DNA from: Euzebya pacifica
Lineage (GTDB): Bacteria > Actinomycetota > Nitriliruptoria > Euzebyales > Euzebyaceae
Assembly (NCBI RefSeq): GCF_003344865.1
Contig: NZ_CP031165.1
Location: forward strand, 1,741,910-1,805,909
Length of the DNA: 64,000 nucleotides
Direction of reading: 5' to 3'
Shown: one piece after another, positions 26,816-36,156 of the stretch
Position numbering within the stretch: position 1 is the stretch's first letter
Layout of the letters: every line of letters starts with the position of its first letter
Notes under the pieces: generated by a model
Database searches by the model: none
What the model was told of the DNA's origin: nothing
Seen by the model: only the letters and a program-made list of their open reading frames with translations
Program-made: the position numbers and the translations under genes

Positions 26816-29440
26816 ATGAACCTTCCGAAGAGCTATGACCCGACGACGCTGGAGGCCGACCTCTATCAGTGGTGGGAGCGTTCCGGCTTCTTCCACGCCG
26901 AGGCCGACGACGACGGGGAGCCGTTCTCCATCGTCATCCCGCCGCCGAACGTGACCGGGTCGCTGCACATCGGGCACGCCCTGGACAACACCCTCCAGGA
27001 CGTCCTGGTCCGGCGTGCCCGCATGCAGGGCAAGAACGCGGTGTGGCTCCCCGGCACCGACCACGCCGGTATCGCCACACAGACCGTCGTCGAGCGCCAG
27101 CTCGCCGAGCAGGGAAAGACCCGCCACGACCTGGGTCGCGAGGCGTTCCTCGAGCGGGTGTGGGAATGGAAGGAGGAGTCGGGCGGCACGATCCTGCAGC
27201 AGCTGCGCCGCCTGGGCTGCTCGTGTGACTGGGAGCGCGAGGCGTTCACCTTCGACGAACCCCGCTCCACCGCGGTCCGCAAGGTCTTCTGCGACCTGTT
27301 CGACCAGGGGCTGATCTACCGGGGCAACCGGCTGATCAACTGGGACCCCAAGGCCAACACGGCGCTGTCGGACATCGAGGTCGACCACGTCGAGATCCAG
27401 GGCTCGATGACCCACTTCCGCTATCCCGCTGCCGATGGCGGCGAGGGTGTGGTCGTGGCCACCACCCGGCCCGAGACGATGCTGGGTGACACCGCGGTCG
27501 CCGTCCACCCCGACGACGAGCGCTACACCGACCTGATCGGCCGGACGGTCGTCGTGCCGTTCGTCGACCGCGAGATCCCCGTCATCGCCGACGACCACGT
27601 CGACCCCGAGTTCGGCACCGGTGCGGTCAAGGTGACGCCGGCCCACGACCCCAACGACTACGAGATCGGCCTGCGGCACGGCCTCGAGATGATCGACGTC
27701 ATGACCGACGACGCCGTCATCAACGCCAACGGCGGCCCCTACGAGGGGCTCGACCGGTTCGAGGCGCGGAAGAGGATCCAGACCGACCTCGACGGCCTGG
27801 GGCTGCTGGTCAAGGTCGAGCCGCACACCCACTCCGTCGGCCACTCCTCCCGCACCAAGGTGCCGATCGAGCCGCGGCTGTCCGACCAGTGGTTCGTCGA
27901 CGTCGGCCCGCTCGCGGAGAAGGCCATCGCCGCCGTCAACGACGGCCGGACCCGCTTCGTGCCCGAGCGGATGTCCAAGCAGTTCATCTCCTGGCTGGAG
28001 AACCTGCACGACTGGTGCATCTCCCGGCAGCTGTGGTGGGGTCACCGGATCCCGGCCTGGTACGACGAGGACGGTGGCATCCACGTCCTCCGGGAGGACC
28101 CGACGGAGGAGCAGATCGCCGAGCTGCGCCTGACCCATCAGGACGAGGACGTCCTCGACACGTGGTTCTCCTCCCAGCTGTGGCCCTTCACCACGCTCGG
28201 CTGGCCCGAGGAGAGCCGCGAGTACGACACCTGGTTCCCGACCTCGGTCCTCGTCACCGGCTACGACATCAACACCTTCTGGGTCAGCCGGATGCTGATG
28301 ATCTCCATGCACCTGCTGGACGAGGCGCCCTTCCACACCGTCCTCAACCACGGCCTCGTCCGCGACGAGCACGGCAAGAAGATGTCGAAGTCCTTCGGCA
28401 ACGTCATCGACCCGCTCGACCTCATCGAGAGCTACGGTGCCGACGCGCTGCGCTTCGCCCTGCTGCGCCAGGCGCCGCCGGGGCAGGACGTCCCGCTGGC
28501 CGAGGACTGGGTCGAGGGCGGCAAGCGCTTCGCCAACAAGCTGTGGAACGTCGCCCGCCTGGTCATGGACCGCGCCGGAGACACCACGGTCGACGCGCCC
28601 CTGCCGCCGATGGCCGAGCTTCCGCTGGAGGACCAGTGGATCCTCTCGCGGCTGGAGGCCACCCGCCTGGAGGTCGACGCGGCCTACGACGCCTACGACG
28701 TCTCGCCGGCGGCCCGTGGGCTGTACCACTTCATCTGGGACGAGTTCGCCGACTGGTATCTCGAGCTCGCCAAGCTGCGTGACGACGACGCCAGCAGGAC
28801 GGTCCTGGTCACCGTGCTCGACCGGGTGCTGCGGATGCTCCACCCCGTCATGCCGTTCGTCACCGAGGCGATCTGGCGTGCGCTGACCGACGCCGACGAG
28901 CAGACCTCGCTGATGCGGTCGACGTGGCCCGAACGGATCGCGCCCCGCGACGAGGCCGCAGAGGCCAGCTTCGGCGCCGTCCAGGAGGTCGTGACCGCCT
29001 TGCGACAGGTGCGTGCGGAGTACGGCCTGGCCCCGAAGACCCACATCACCGTGGCGGCGGTCTGCACCGGCGACGTCCAGCAGGTCCTCGCCGCAGGACA
29101 GGACGGCATCTGCCGCCTGGCCGGCGTGGAGGACTGGACCTTCGTCGACGCCGCCCCCAGCGGGCTGATCGGCAAGGTGCTGGCCGCAGGCGCCGAGCTG
29201 TACGTGCCCCTGGAGGGCATCGTCGACGCGGGCGAGGAGCTCGACCGGCTGAAGCGCGAGCTGGCCGACGCCGAGAACGAGAAGCGTCGTGCCGAGGGCA
29301 AGCTGGGCAACGAGTCGTTCGTCTCCAAGGCGCCCGACCACGTGGTGGACACGGAACGCGAGAAGGTGGCCCACTGGGCCGACGCGATCGAGAAGCTGCG
29401 CGCGCAGATCGCCGAGCTGGACCAGCACGCCGGTGACTGA
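26816..29440 (+). CDS. valS: Valyl-tRNA synthetase
   Basis: Charges tRNA-Val with valine. The 874-residue class I enzyme has HIGH at 51-54 and KMSKS at 522-526. Between them is the CP1 editing domain, with the conserved TTRPETMLGDTAVAVHP stretch. The C-terminal anticodon-binding domain and a final Glu/Arg-rich coiled coil (about 815-874) are present, as expected for ValRS. Start ATG 26816 begins the typical N-terminus LPKSYDPTTLEADLY. It overlaps the following gene by 8 bases, so the downstream gene and folC probably share its transcript, the common valS-folC arrangement. Confidence 0.97.
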   Translation: MNLPKSYDPTTLEADLYQWWERSGFFHAEADDDGEPFSIVIPPPNVTGSLHIGHALDNTLQDVLVRRARMQGKNAVWLPGTDHAGIATQTVVERQLAEQGKTRHDLGREAFLERVWEWKEESGGTILQQLRRLGCSCDWEREAFTFDEPRSTAVRKVFCDLFDQGLIYRGNRLINWDPKANTALSDIEVDHVEIQGSMTHFRYPAADGGEGVVVATTRPETMLGDTAVAVHPDDERYTDLIGRTVVVPFVDREIPVIADDHVDPEFGTGAVKVTPAHDPNDYEIGLRHGLEMIDVMTDDAVINANGGPYEGLDRFEARKRIQTDLDGLGLLVKVEPHTHSVGHSSRTKVPIEPRLSDQWFVDVGPLAEKAIAAVNDGRTRFVPERMSKQFISWLENLHDWCISRQLWWGHRIPAWYDEDGGIHVLREDPTEEQIAELRLTHQDEDVLDTWFSSQLWPFTTLGWPEESREYDTWFPTSVLVTGYDINTFWVSRMLMISMHLLDEAPFHTVLNHGLVRDEHGKKMSKSFGNVIDPLDLIESYGADALRFALLRQAPPGQDVPLAEDWVEGGKRFANKLWNVARLVMDRAGDTTVDAPLPPMAELPLEDQWILSRLEATRLEVDAAYDAYDVSPAARGLYHFIWDEFADWYLELAKLRDDDASRTVLVTVLDRVLRMLHPVMPFVTEAIWRALTDADEQTSLMRSTWPERIAPRDEAAEASFGAVQEVVTALRQVRAEYGLAPKTHITVAAVCTGDVQQVLAAGQDGICRLAGVEDWTFVDAAPSGLIGKVLAAGAELYVPLEGIVDAGEELDRLKRELADAENEKRRAEGKLGNESFVSKAPDHVVDTEREKVAHWADAIEKLRAQIAELDQHAGD

Positions 29441-30440
29441 CGGCCCGGTCCGCGAGACCGACCGGGGGACCGTGCCCCAGCCCCGGGCGGTCGCTGCCCA
29501 TGTCGAGGCGCTCGACATGGCCGGCCTGGCGTTCGCGGCGAAGCGGCTGCTGGGCAAGGACCCGGCGCCCGTGTCTGGCCAGTTCACCATGTGGGCCCGC
29601 AGCGGCAAGCCGAGCCTGCCGCGCCTGACCGATCCCCTGTGGGAGGCGCTCGCGCCGCTGCACATCGGCCGACCCTCGAGCCCAGCGGCGGCGCTGTGCG
29701 ATCAGGTGCTGACCGGCATGGAGCGCGACGGCACCGTCGGCCTGCGTGCCGCCGGCGACCTCGCCACGTCCGGCAAGAACGCCTTCCGCGCCGCCCCCCT
29801 GGAGCATGCCGACGGCGACCGGCGGGACGCCATCCGGCGCCAGCAGGCCCTCGTCGACGGCGTGAAGGCCTACTGGCGTGCCATCGCCGGCATCTACACG
29901 CAGGCACGCACGAGCATCGTGGCCGGCGACCACGACGGGGCCGTGGAGGTCCTGCGGGCCGGCCAGCAGCAGCTCGGCCCGACCGTGGACCGCATCGCCG
30001 GGCTTGCGCGCGAGGTCGTCGCCGCAGGCGAGAAGGCCGACGCCCCCGTCCGGACCGCTGACCGGGTCGAGGAGCCCTCGCCCACCGCGGAGGAGCAGGT
30101 CGCCCTCCAGGCGGCTGCGCAGGCTGCCGCCCAGGCGGCGCTGGCCGATCAGGCGACGCAGCAACAGCCCGTCGCCGACCCCGTCCGGACCCGACCGGGC
30201 ATGTCGCCGGCGGGACCGCTGGCGTTGAGCGACGAGCAGGCCGAGGCGTTCGCCCGCAAGGAACCCATCGCCATCGAGGAGGAGCTGGAGGCCGAACGCG
30301 CACCGGTCGAGGTCCTGTCGACCAAGCCGGTCCGCAACCACCCGTTCCTGCCGATCGTGTTCCTGCTGATCGTCAGCGGCGTCGCGCTGTTCGTCCTCTA
30401 CTCCATCATCAACGACCCCACCAACCCGCTGGGCGGCTGA
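29433..30440 (+). CDS. Tail-anchored membrane protein between valS and folC
   Basis: A 335-residue protein starting at GTG 29433, 8 bases inside valS, and ending 2 bases before folC. It has no signal peptide. Residues about 15-200 are a soluble region with no family I recognise, followed by an Ala/Gln-rich stretch likely to be helical. A single hydrophobic segment at about 308-330 (FLPIVFLLIVSGVALFVLYS) precedes only nine residues. The topology is therefore cytoplasmic with a C-terminal anchor. Tight coupling to valS and folC suggests constitutive expression during growth; no biochemical role can be inferred. Confidence 0.75.
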   Translation: MTDGPVRETDRGTVPQPRAVAAHVEALDMAGLAFAAKRLLGKDPAPVSGQFTMWARSGKPSLPRLTDPLWEALAPLHIGRPSSPAAALCDQVLTGMERDGTVGLRAAGDLATSGKNAFRAAPLEHADGDRRDAIRRQQALVDGVKAYWRAIAGIYTQARTSIVAGDHDGAVEVLRAGQQQLGPTVDRIAGLAREVVAAGEKADAPVRTADRVEEPSPTAEEQVALQAAAQAAAQAALADQATQQQPVADPVRTRPGMSPAGPLALSDEQAEAFARKEPIAIEEELEAERAPVEVLSTKPVRNHPFLPIVFLLIVSGVALFVLYSIINDPTNPLGG

Positions 30441-30442
30441 CC

Positions 30443-31765
30443 ATGACCTTCGACGACGGGCTCCTCGATCACGACGAGGCCCTCCGAGTCCTGCAGGCGC
30501 GCGGCCCCGGCCGGATGGTGCCCGACCTCGACCGGATCACCGACCTGATGGCGCTGCTCGGCGACCCGCAGGACACCTTCGACACCGTGCACGTGACCGG
30601 CACCAACGGCAAGACGTCGACGACGGCGATCATCACGTCGCTGCTGACCACGGCAGGGCTGATCACCGGGTCCTACTCCAGCCCCCACCTGCAGGACCTG
30701 CGCGAGCGGATCCGCATCGCCGGGGTGCCGATCGGGCAGGACGACCTCGCCCGCCACGTCAGCTACCTCCAGCCGTTCCTCGCCGCCGTCGACGAGCGAC
30801 ACCCCGACGCCGTCACCTTCTTCGAGGCGTTGACGGCGTTGGCGTTGCTGCACTTCGCCGACGTGCCGGCCAACGTCGGCGTGCTCGAGGTCGGCATGGG
30901 CGGCACCTGGGACGCCACCAACGTCGTCAACGCCGCCGTGGCGGTCCTCACCCGGGTGTCGGTGGACCATCGCGAGCTCGGTGACACGCCGGCGGCGATC
31001 GCGGTGGAGAAGGCGGGGATCATCAAGCCCGGCGCCTTCGTCGTCGTGGCCGAGCAGGACACCGACGTGCTTGACGTGATCACGCGTCGGGCCGAGGAGG
31101 TCGAAGCCACGCTGAAGGTGGCCGGGAAGGACTTCGAGCTGCTCGGGCGGACCCCCGCGGTCGGCGGACAGCAGGTCGACATCCAGGGTGTCAACGGGAC
31201 CTACAACGAGGTGCTGCTGCCCTTGTTCGGCCGTCACCAGGGCCGCAACGCCGCCCTTGCGCTGGCGGCCTTCGAGGCGTTCCACCGCTTCGAGGTCGAG
31301 GTCGAGGAGGAGCTGGTCCGGGAGGCGTTCGCCGCCGTTCGGTCGCCCGGCCGGCTGGAGCCGGTCCCGAGGTCCGAGCAGGCGCTGATCGTCCTCGACG
31401 GGGCGCACAACCCGGCGGGGATCGCCAGCCTCGCGGACGCGTTGACCACCGAGTTCGCGTTCGAGCGTCGGGTGGTGGTCCTCGGCGTGCTCGACGACAA
31501 GGACGTCGAGGCGATGGTCGCCGCGCTCGTCGGGGTGGCCGACCACGTCGTCGCGGTGCCGCCGGACAACGCCCGCGCCGCGGACCCCGAGCGGATCGCC
31601 CGTGCCTGCGCCACCCACGCGCTGTCGGTGGAGGTCGCCGCGGACGTGGAGGAAGCCATCGACCTGGCGTCGGGCGTCACCCGTCCGGCCGACGGCATCG
31701 TCGTGACCGGTTCGCTGTACCTGGTCGGCGAGGCCCGCGAGGCCCTCGGCCTGGACCCCGCCTGA
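30443..31765 (+). CDS. folC: Folylpolyglutamate synthase / dihydrofolate synthase
   Basis: Adds glutamate to dihydropteroate and to folates using ATP, fixing folates inside the cell. The 440-residue Mur-ligase-type enzyme has the P-loop GTNGKT at 53-58, followed by the folate-binding SSPHLQDLRERIRI segment. The central GMGGTWDATNVV stretch and the C-terminal LDGAHNPAGI motif complete the FolC signature. ATG 30443 lies 2 bases after the previous stop. The stop codon sits in the loop of a terminator hairpin. Whether the enzyme is bifunctional cannot be settled by eye. Confidence 0.95.
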   Translation: MTFDDGLLDHDEALRVLQARGPGRMVPDLDRITDLMALLGDPQDTFDTVHVTGTNGKTSTTAIITSLLTTAGLITGSYSSPHLQDLRERIRIAGVPIGQDDLARHVSYLQPFLAAVDERHPDAVTFFEALTALALLHFADVPANVGVLEVGMGGTWDATNVVNAAVAVLTRVSVDHRELGDTPAAIAVEKAGIIKPGAFVVVAEQDTDVLDVITRRAEEVEATLKVAGKDFELLGRTPAVGGQQVDIQGVNGTYNEVLLPLFGRHQGRNAALALAAFEAFHRFEVEVEEELVREAFAAVRSPGRLEPVPRSEQALIVLDGAHNPAGIASLADALTTEFAFERRVVVLGVLDDKDVEAMVAALVGVADHVVAVPPDNARAADPERIARACATHALSVEVAADVEEAIDLASGVTRPADGIVVTGSLYLVGEAREALGLDPA

Positions 31766-31778
31766 GCAAGGCGGGGTC
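31754..31778. terminator. Hairpin overlapping the folC stop codon
   Basis: A perfect 9-bp stem, GACCCCGCC with its complement, encloses a 7-base loop that contains the folC TGA. It lies 16 bases from the stop of the convergent thioredoxin-like gene and can serve both. Confidence 0.7.
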
Positions 31779-31793
31779 GACGGCGCTGCCGAC

Positions 31794-32489
31794 CTACGCG
31801 GCTGGCCCGGCAGCCAGGGCGGTTGCCTCGGCGAAGCGTTCCGCGTCGATCTGGCCGCTGTAGCGGGCCACGACCGTGCCGTCGGCGTCGGTGAAGACCC
31901 ACATCGGCGTGCCGCTGAGGCCCCAGGCCTCGGCCGCGGCGCCGTCGCTGTCGACCAGCACCTCACCGGGGAAGTCCTCGGACGCCAACCACTCGTCCGG
32001 TGGCCAGTTCGGACGGGCCGGGTCGTGCAGGGTCGACACGGCAACCAGCTGCACGCCGTCGGCCAGCTGCCCGTCAGCCACCCAGTCGCCGATCAGGGGC
32101 AGCTCCTCCTGGCAGTGGGGGCACCAGTGGGCCATGAAGACGACGGCCTGCGGGGCGCCCTCCCCGCCGATCGCCAGGGCCGTCCCGTCCGGCTCGTACC
32201 CGACGACCACGGGGGCCTCGGTACCGATCGCCGGGTCGGCGCCGGCCTGGGGGATGTCGGGCAGGACGGAACCGTCGTCGGCGGTCGCGGCCGGCACCCC
32301 GAGGGACGCATCCGACCCCTGGACGAGCAGGATGCCGACGCCGACGACGACCGCCAGCGCCACGACGGCGCCGATGACGGTCACGAGTCGGTTGCGCATG
32401 CCGGCACGACGTTCCTCGGCCTGTTCCTCGGCCAGCCGTTCGGCCCGGCGGGCCTTCTGGCGTTCGCGCTTGCTGGAGGTGGTGCTCAC
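31794..32489 (-). CDS. Membrane-anchored thioredoxin-like protein with CPHC active site
   Basis: A 231-residue protein with a highly charged cytoplasmic start (SKRERQKARRAERLAEEQ), one transmembrane helix at about 35-57, and an extracytoplasmic thioredoxin fold. The active site is CPHC at 123-126 (AHWCPHCQEELP), the dipeptide of oxidases such as DsbA rather than the CPPC or CxPC of reducing TlpA/ResA proteins. A cis-Pro candidate lies in LSGTPMWVF. GTG 32489 overlaps the stop of the upstream dsbB-like gene by 4 bases, and GGAG precedes it. The pair probably introduces disulfides into exported proteins, the partner reoxidising this one. Confidence 0.88.
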   Translation of the reverse strand: MSTTSSKRERQKARRAERLAEEQAEERRAGMRNRLVTVIGAVVALAVVVGVGILLVQGSDASLGVPAATADDGSVLPDIPQAGADPAIGTEAPVVVGYEPDGTALAIGGEGAPQAVVFMAHWCPHCQEELPLIGDWVADGQLADGVQLVAVSTLHDPARPNWPPDEWLASEDFPGEVLVDSDGAAAEAWGLSGTPMWVFTDADGTVVARYSGQIDAERFAEATALAAGPAA

Positions 32490-33043
32490 AGGATCTGCTC
32501 CTCGCGTGGGTGGGTCGTGGTGGACACCTCGCCCAGGGCGTTGCGGCGTTGGCCCCAGAGGGCAACGCCGAGCACCAGCACCACCAGGAAGGCGGTGCCG
32601 GCCATGATCGGGATGGTGATGAACCCGAGCCGTTCGACCCAGATCGCCGAGCACGGGTTGTTCGGGTCGCAGGTCACGCCGGCTGCCGGGCTGCGCTGCA
32701 CGATCACGTGCCAGGTGCTCGTCAGCAGCCCCAGGCCCGCCAGGGGGACGGCGTAGGTGAAGACGTCGTCACGTCGCCGGAGCACGGCGGTCGTGGTGAT
32801 CACGGCCAGGGAGTACATGAAGATGCGCTGGACCCAGCACAGCTCGCAGGGGACGTAGCCGGCGACCTCGGAGAGGTACAGGCTGCCGAGCGTGGCGGTG
32901 CCGGTGACGGACGCCGCGATCCCGACGGCGACGCCGGGCCGCGTGATGACGGCCTTGCCCCGGTCGGTCAGGGCAACGACGAGCACACCCACCCAGCAGA
33001 GCAGGGTGAGCAGCGTGAACAACCAGGTAACGGCGACGGTCAT
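32486..33043 (-). CDS. DsbB/BdbC-type quinone-linked disulfide oxidoreductase
   Basis: A 185-residue membrane protein with four or five hydrophobic helices. The first cysteine pair is CELC at 66-69 (YVPCELCWVQR, matching the PCxLCxxQR signature). The second pair is in the following loop (VTCDPNNPC). Family members pass electrons from a thioredoxin-fold oxidase to quinone. Its stop overlaps the start of the CPHC thioredoxin-like gene, so the two are co-translated and almost certainly partners. The start ATG 33043 has only a weak ribosome site. Confidence 0.9.
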   Translation of the reverse strand: MTVAVTWLFTLLTLLCWVGVLVVALTDRGKAVITRPGVAVGIAASVTGTATLGSLYLSEVAGYVPCELCWVQRIFMYSLAVITTTAVLRRRDDVFTYAVPLAGLGLLTSTWHVIVQRSPAAGVTCDPNNPCSAIWVERLGFITIPIMAGTAFLVVLVLGVALWGQRRNALGEVSTTTHPREEQIL

Positions 33044-33236
33044 GGGGCGGGTCTCAGGGGAGAGGTCGGTCGAACGGGCGCATCGGTTCCACCATGGCCC
33101 CTGCTACCCGGCCTCGCCGGGTCCTTGGTCCCGTCATCGCCGGACGCTGGTCCCCCCGTGACCCGCGCGCCCCAAGCGGAGGGGGTGGCCGGTCGGCCGC
33201 GCCGGACACCCTGCGCAGCCGATACCCTGCGCGGCA

Positions 33237-33641
33237 ATGGCTACCGAATCCACTCTGATCCTGATCAAGCCCGACGGTGTCCGTCGGGGCCTCATCGGCG
33301 AGGTCGTTCGCCGCATCGAGCGCAAGGGGCTGACCATCGACAAGATGGAGCTGCGCACCCTCGAGCGCGAGACCGCCGAGGAGCACTACGGCGAGCACCG
33401 TGAGCGCCCGTTCTTCGGCGAGCTCGTCGACTTCATCACCGGCGGTCCGCTGGTCGCCCTCGTCGTCACCGGCGAGTCCGCCATCGCTGCCATGCGCCAG
33501 CTGGCCGGCGCCACCAACCCGCTGGAGTCCGCTCCGGGCTCGATCCGTGGCGAGTTCGCCACCGAGATCGGCGAGAACATCATCCACGGCTCGGACTCCC
33601 CCGAGTCCGCCGAGCGCGAGATCAAGATCTTCTTCCCGTAG
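33237..33641 (+). CDS. ndk: Nucleoside diphosphate kinase
   Basis: Transfers the gamma phosphate of ATP to nucleoside diphosphates, balancing NTP and dNTP pools. The 134-residue protein is full length for the bacterial family. It opens with [20 protein letters not shown] and has the phosphohistidine motif NIIHGSDS near residue 115, with the preceding GSIRGEF segment. It is monocistronic, with the convergent-side dsbB promoter upstream and a hairpin downstream. Confidence 0.97.
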   Translation: MATESTLILIKPDGVRRGLIGEVVRRIERKGLTIDKMELRTLERETAEEHYGEHRERPFFGELVDFITGGPLVALVVTGESAIAAMRQLAGATNPLESAPGSIRGEFATEIGENIIHGSDSPESAEREIKIFFP

Positions 33642-33659
33642 GGCACACGCGATCTCGAC

Positions 33660-33684
33660 ACGGGGCGTCCTCTGGGCGCCCCGT
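33660..33684 (+). terminator. Hairpin terminator of ndk
   Basis: ACGGGGCG pairs with CGCCCCGT, with three further pairs possible inside the 9-base loop. The hairpin is followed by TCGTCGTGTTT, a modest T-enriched tail. It lies 19 bases after the ndk stop. Confidence 0.65.
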
Positions 33685-33712
33685 TCGTCGTGTTTCGATA
33701 GGCTGCCGGGCG

Positions 33713-34897
33713 ATGACCGATCTTCCCGCCCCCGGCCGTTCCACCCGCTCGGTGCACCTGACCGAGCACGTCGACCCCGCCACCGGCAGCATCATCGCGC
33801 CGGTGCACACCAACTCGGCGTTCGCCTACGCCGACGTGCCGTCGTGGCGCGCGGCGGCACTCGGGGAGACGCCGGGACACATCTATGCCCGCAACTCCAA
33901 CCCGACGACCGACCGGTTCGAGGCCAAGATGGCGGCGCTGGAGGGCACCGCGGCCGCCACCAGCTTCGGGACGGGCATGGCGGCCATCTCCACCACGCTG
34001 ATGGCGTTGCTCGGACCCGGCCGTCGGGCCGTGACGGTCACCGACACCTACGGCGGCACCCACTTGATGTTCAGCCAGATCCTCCCGCGGTGGGGGGTTG
34101 ACTGCGTCGTGGTCGACACCGACGACCACGAGGCGCTGGAGGCCGCGATCGCCGAGGGCTGCGACCTGCTGTACCTGGAGACGCCGACCAACCCGACGCT
34201 GAAGGTGCTCGACATCGCCCGCCTGTCGGCGGCCGCCCGTGCGGTCGGCGCCGTCACCGTGGTCGACAACACCTTCGCCACCCCGATCAACACACGGCCG
34301 GTGGAGTACGGGGCCGACATCGTGCTGCACTCGGCCTCGAAGTTCCTCGGCGGTCACGGCGACGTGCTCGGCGGCGTGGTGTGCGGCAGCGAGGAGCTGG
34401 TCCACCGCGTCTACGCCCTGCGCGAGATCATCGGCACCGGCATGGACCCGCACGTCGCCGCCATGTTCCTGCGGTCGCTGAAGACCCTCGGCCTGCGGGT
34501 CGAACGGCACAACGCCACCGCCCAGGCCGTCGCCGAGCACCTGGCCGCCCACCCGGCCGTCGAGCGGGTCGCCTACCCGGGCCTGCCCGACCACCCCGGC
34601 CACGACATCGCGGCCAGCCAGATGGAGGGCTTCGGCGGCGTCCTGAGCTTCTCCCTCGTCGGTGGCATGCCGGCCGTGGAGAAGGTCTGCGCGGAGCTGG
34701 AGTACGCCTACCTCGCCGCCAACCTCGGCCAGGTCGAGACCATCGCCGGACCGCCAGCGACGACCAGCCACGTGGAGCTCACCGACGCCGAACGGGCGGA
34801 GGCCGGCATCCCCGAGGGGCTGATCCGCTACTCCGTCGGCATCGAGGACACGGCTGACCTGATCGCCGACCTCGACCGCGCCCTGTCGGCCCTCTGA
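33713..34897 (+). CDS. PLP-dependent trans-sulfuration enzyme (Cys/Met metabolism family)
   Basis: A 394-residue aminotransferase-fold enzyme of sulfur amino acid metabolism: cystathionine gamma-synthase, gamma- or beta-lyase, methionine gamma-lyase or sulfhydrylase. PLP is held by Lys in [16 protein letters not shown] (about residue 208), and other family signatures are [21 protein letters not shown] and [10 protein letters not shown]. The C-terminal substrate region ([10 protein letters not shown]) is typical. Motifs do not separate the subfamilies reliably by eye. The adjacent M20 peptidase gene, 7 bases downstream, is probably in the same operon, so an amino-acid catabolic role such as gamma-lyase is slightly favoured. 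Confidence 0.9.
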   Translation: MTDLPAPGRSTRSVHLTEHVDPATGSIIAPVHTNSAFAYADVPSWRAAALGETPGHIYARNSNPTTDRFEAKMAALEGTAAATSFGTGMAAISTTLMALLGPGRRAVTVTDTYGGTHLMFSQILPRWGVDCVVVDTDDHEALEAAIAEGCDLLYLETPTNPTLKVLDIARLSAAARAVGAVTVVDNTFATPINTRPVEYGADIVLHSASKFLGGHGDVLGGVVCGSEELVHRVYALREIIGTGMDPHVAAMFLRSLKTLGLRVERHNATAQAVAEHLAAHPAVERVAYPGLPDHPGHDIAASQMEGFGGVLSFSLVGGMPAVEKVCAELEYAYLAANLGQVETIAGPPATTSHVELTDAERAEAGIPEGLIRYSVGIEDTADLIADLDRALSAL

Positions 34898-34904
34898 CCC
34901 GCGG

Positions 34905-36134
34905 ATGGGCGCGAGCACCGACGCGCTGCTCAGCGGCGAGGCGATCGCACGGACCGCCGCCGAGCTGATCGCGATCCCGTCGCTGGGGGGTGAGGAGGAC
35001 GAGGTCCTCGCCGTCGTCACCCGCTGGTTGACCGACCACGGCGTCGCCGTCGAGCAGCGCGACCTGCCCGGCCGTGCCGTCGCCATCCACCCGTTCCACT
35101 CCGCGGAGGTCGACCGCGAGCGGATCCCCGTCCTGGTCGCCCGTGTGGGGCCCGCCGAACTGACACGCCGGCTGCTGGTCAACGTCCACGTCGACGTGGT
35201 CCCCGGCGCCGAGCAGGACGGCTGGACCACCGGGCCGTTCGACCCGGTGATCCGGGACGGCCTGCTGTACGGCCGCGGATCGGCCGACACCAAGGGTGGG
35301 CTCGCGGCGGCGATGCACGTCCTCGCCGCCCTCGCCCTCGAGCCGTCCAGCCTGACGGGGGAGGTCGTGCTGACCCCGGTGGTGGGGGAGGAGGACGGCG
35401 GGGCGGGCACCCTCGCCAGCCTGATCGCGGGGGTGCGGGCCGACGGCGCCATCGTCGTGGAACCGACCGACCTGGCGATCGCCCCGGCCAGCGCTGGGGC
35501 GCTGTGCTTCGCCGTGACCGTCGAGGGGCGCACCGCCCACGGCAGCGTCCGCCACACCGGGGTCTCGGCGATCGAGAAGGCCTGGTTGGTCCACCGTCGC
35601 ATCCTCGACCTGGAGGCCGAACGGGCCGGCCGGCTGCACCACCCGCTCTACGACACCGACGTCCCGTTCCCGATCTGCATGGGACGCATCGAGGGCGGCG
35701 ACTACCGATGCGACGAGGCGGCCTGGGTGCGGATCGAGGGCCGGTTCGGCACCGCACCGGACGAGCCGGTCGCCCGTGCACGCGCCGAGCTCGAACAGGC
35801 CGTGGCCGAGATCGCGGCGACCGACCCGTGGTTGACCGATCACGTGCCGGAGGTCGAGTGGATCGGGGCCCAGTGGGTCGGCGGGGACACGCCGACCGAT
35901 GACGACATCGTGCGTGCGGTGCGATCGGCAGCCCCGGCCGCACCGGTCGTCGGGATGCCCTACGGCTGCGACCTCGGGCTGCTGCGGCAGGTCGGTGGTA
36001 TCCCCGGCGTGGTCTGGGGGCCCGGCAGCGCCGACGTCGCCCACGCCCCCGACGAGCACGTTGCCGTGGCCGACCTCGAACGCTTCGCGAACATGCTGCT
36101 GGAGGTGGTTCGCACCTTCACGGCGCCGGACTGA
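34905..36134 (+). CDS. M20-family zinc peptidase / deacylase (ArgE/DapE type)
   Basis: A 409-residue di-zinc hydrolase that removes an acyl or aminoacyl group from small amides. The first metal site is HVDVVPG (NVHVDVVPG), the second Asp is in [11 protein letters not shown], and the paired acids appear in VVGEEDGG. A bacterial exopeptidase dimerisation domain lies in the middle. Starts at ATG 34905, 7 bases after the PLP enzyme gene, so the two are probably co-transcribed. Substrate could be an N-acyl amino acid or dipeptide; the sequence does not decide. It converges on the flavoprotein gene with only 22 bases between. Confidence 0.88.
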   Translation: MGASTDALLSGEAIARTAAELIAIPSLGGEEDEVLAVVTRWLTDHGVAVEQRDLPGRAVAIHPFHSAEVDRERIPVLVARVGPAELTRRLLVNVHVDVVPGAEQDGWTTGPFDPVIRDGLLYGRGSADTKGGLAAAMHVLAALALEPSSLTGEVVLTPVVGEEDGGAGTLASLIAGVRADGAIVVEPTDLAIAPASAGALCFAVTVEGRTAHGSVRHTGVSAIEKAWLVHRRILDLEAERAGRLHHPLYDTDVPFPICMGRIEGGDYRCDEAAWVRIEGRFGTAPDEPVARARAELEQAVAEIAATDPWLTDHVPEVEWIGAQWVGGDTPTDDDIVRAVRSAAPAAPVVGMPYGCDLGLLRQVGGIPGVVWGPGSADVAHAPDEHVAVADLERFANMLLEVVRTFTAPD

Positions 36135-36156
36135 CCTCGCGGCAGGACGCCGTCGT

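Noticed and set aside
26477-29665. Minus-strand open frame of 1062 codons over valS
   Set aside because: It mirrors valS codons, has no domain, and begins and ends inside other genes. ValRS motifs on the plus strand are complete.
33642-33712. SAM riboswitch before the sulfur amino acid gene
   Set aside because: The gap is only 71 bases and is filled by the ndk hairpin; no room or motif for an aptamer.
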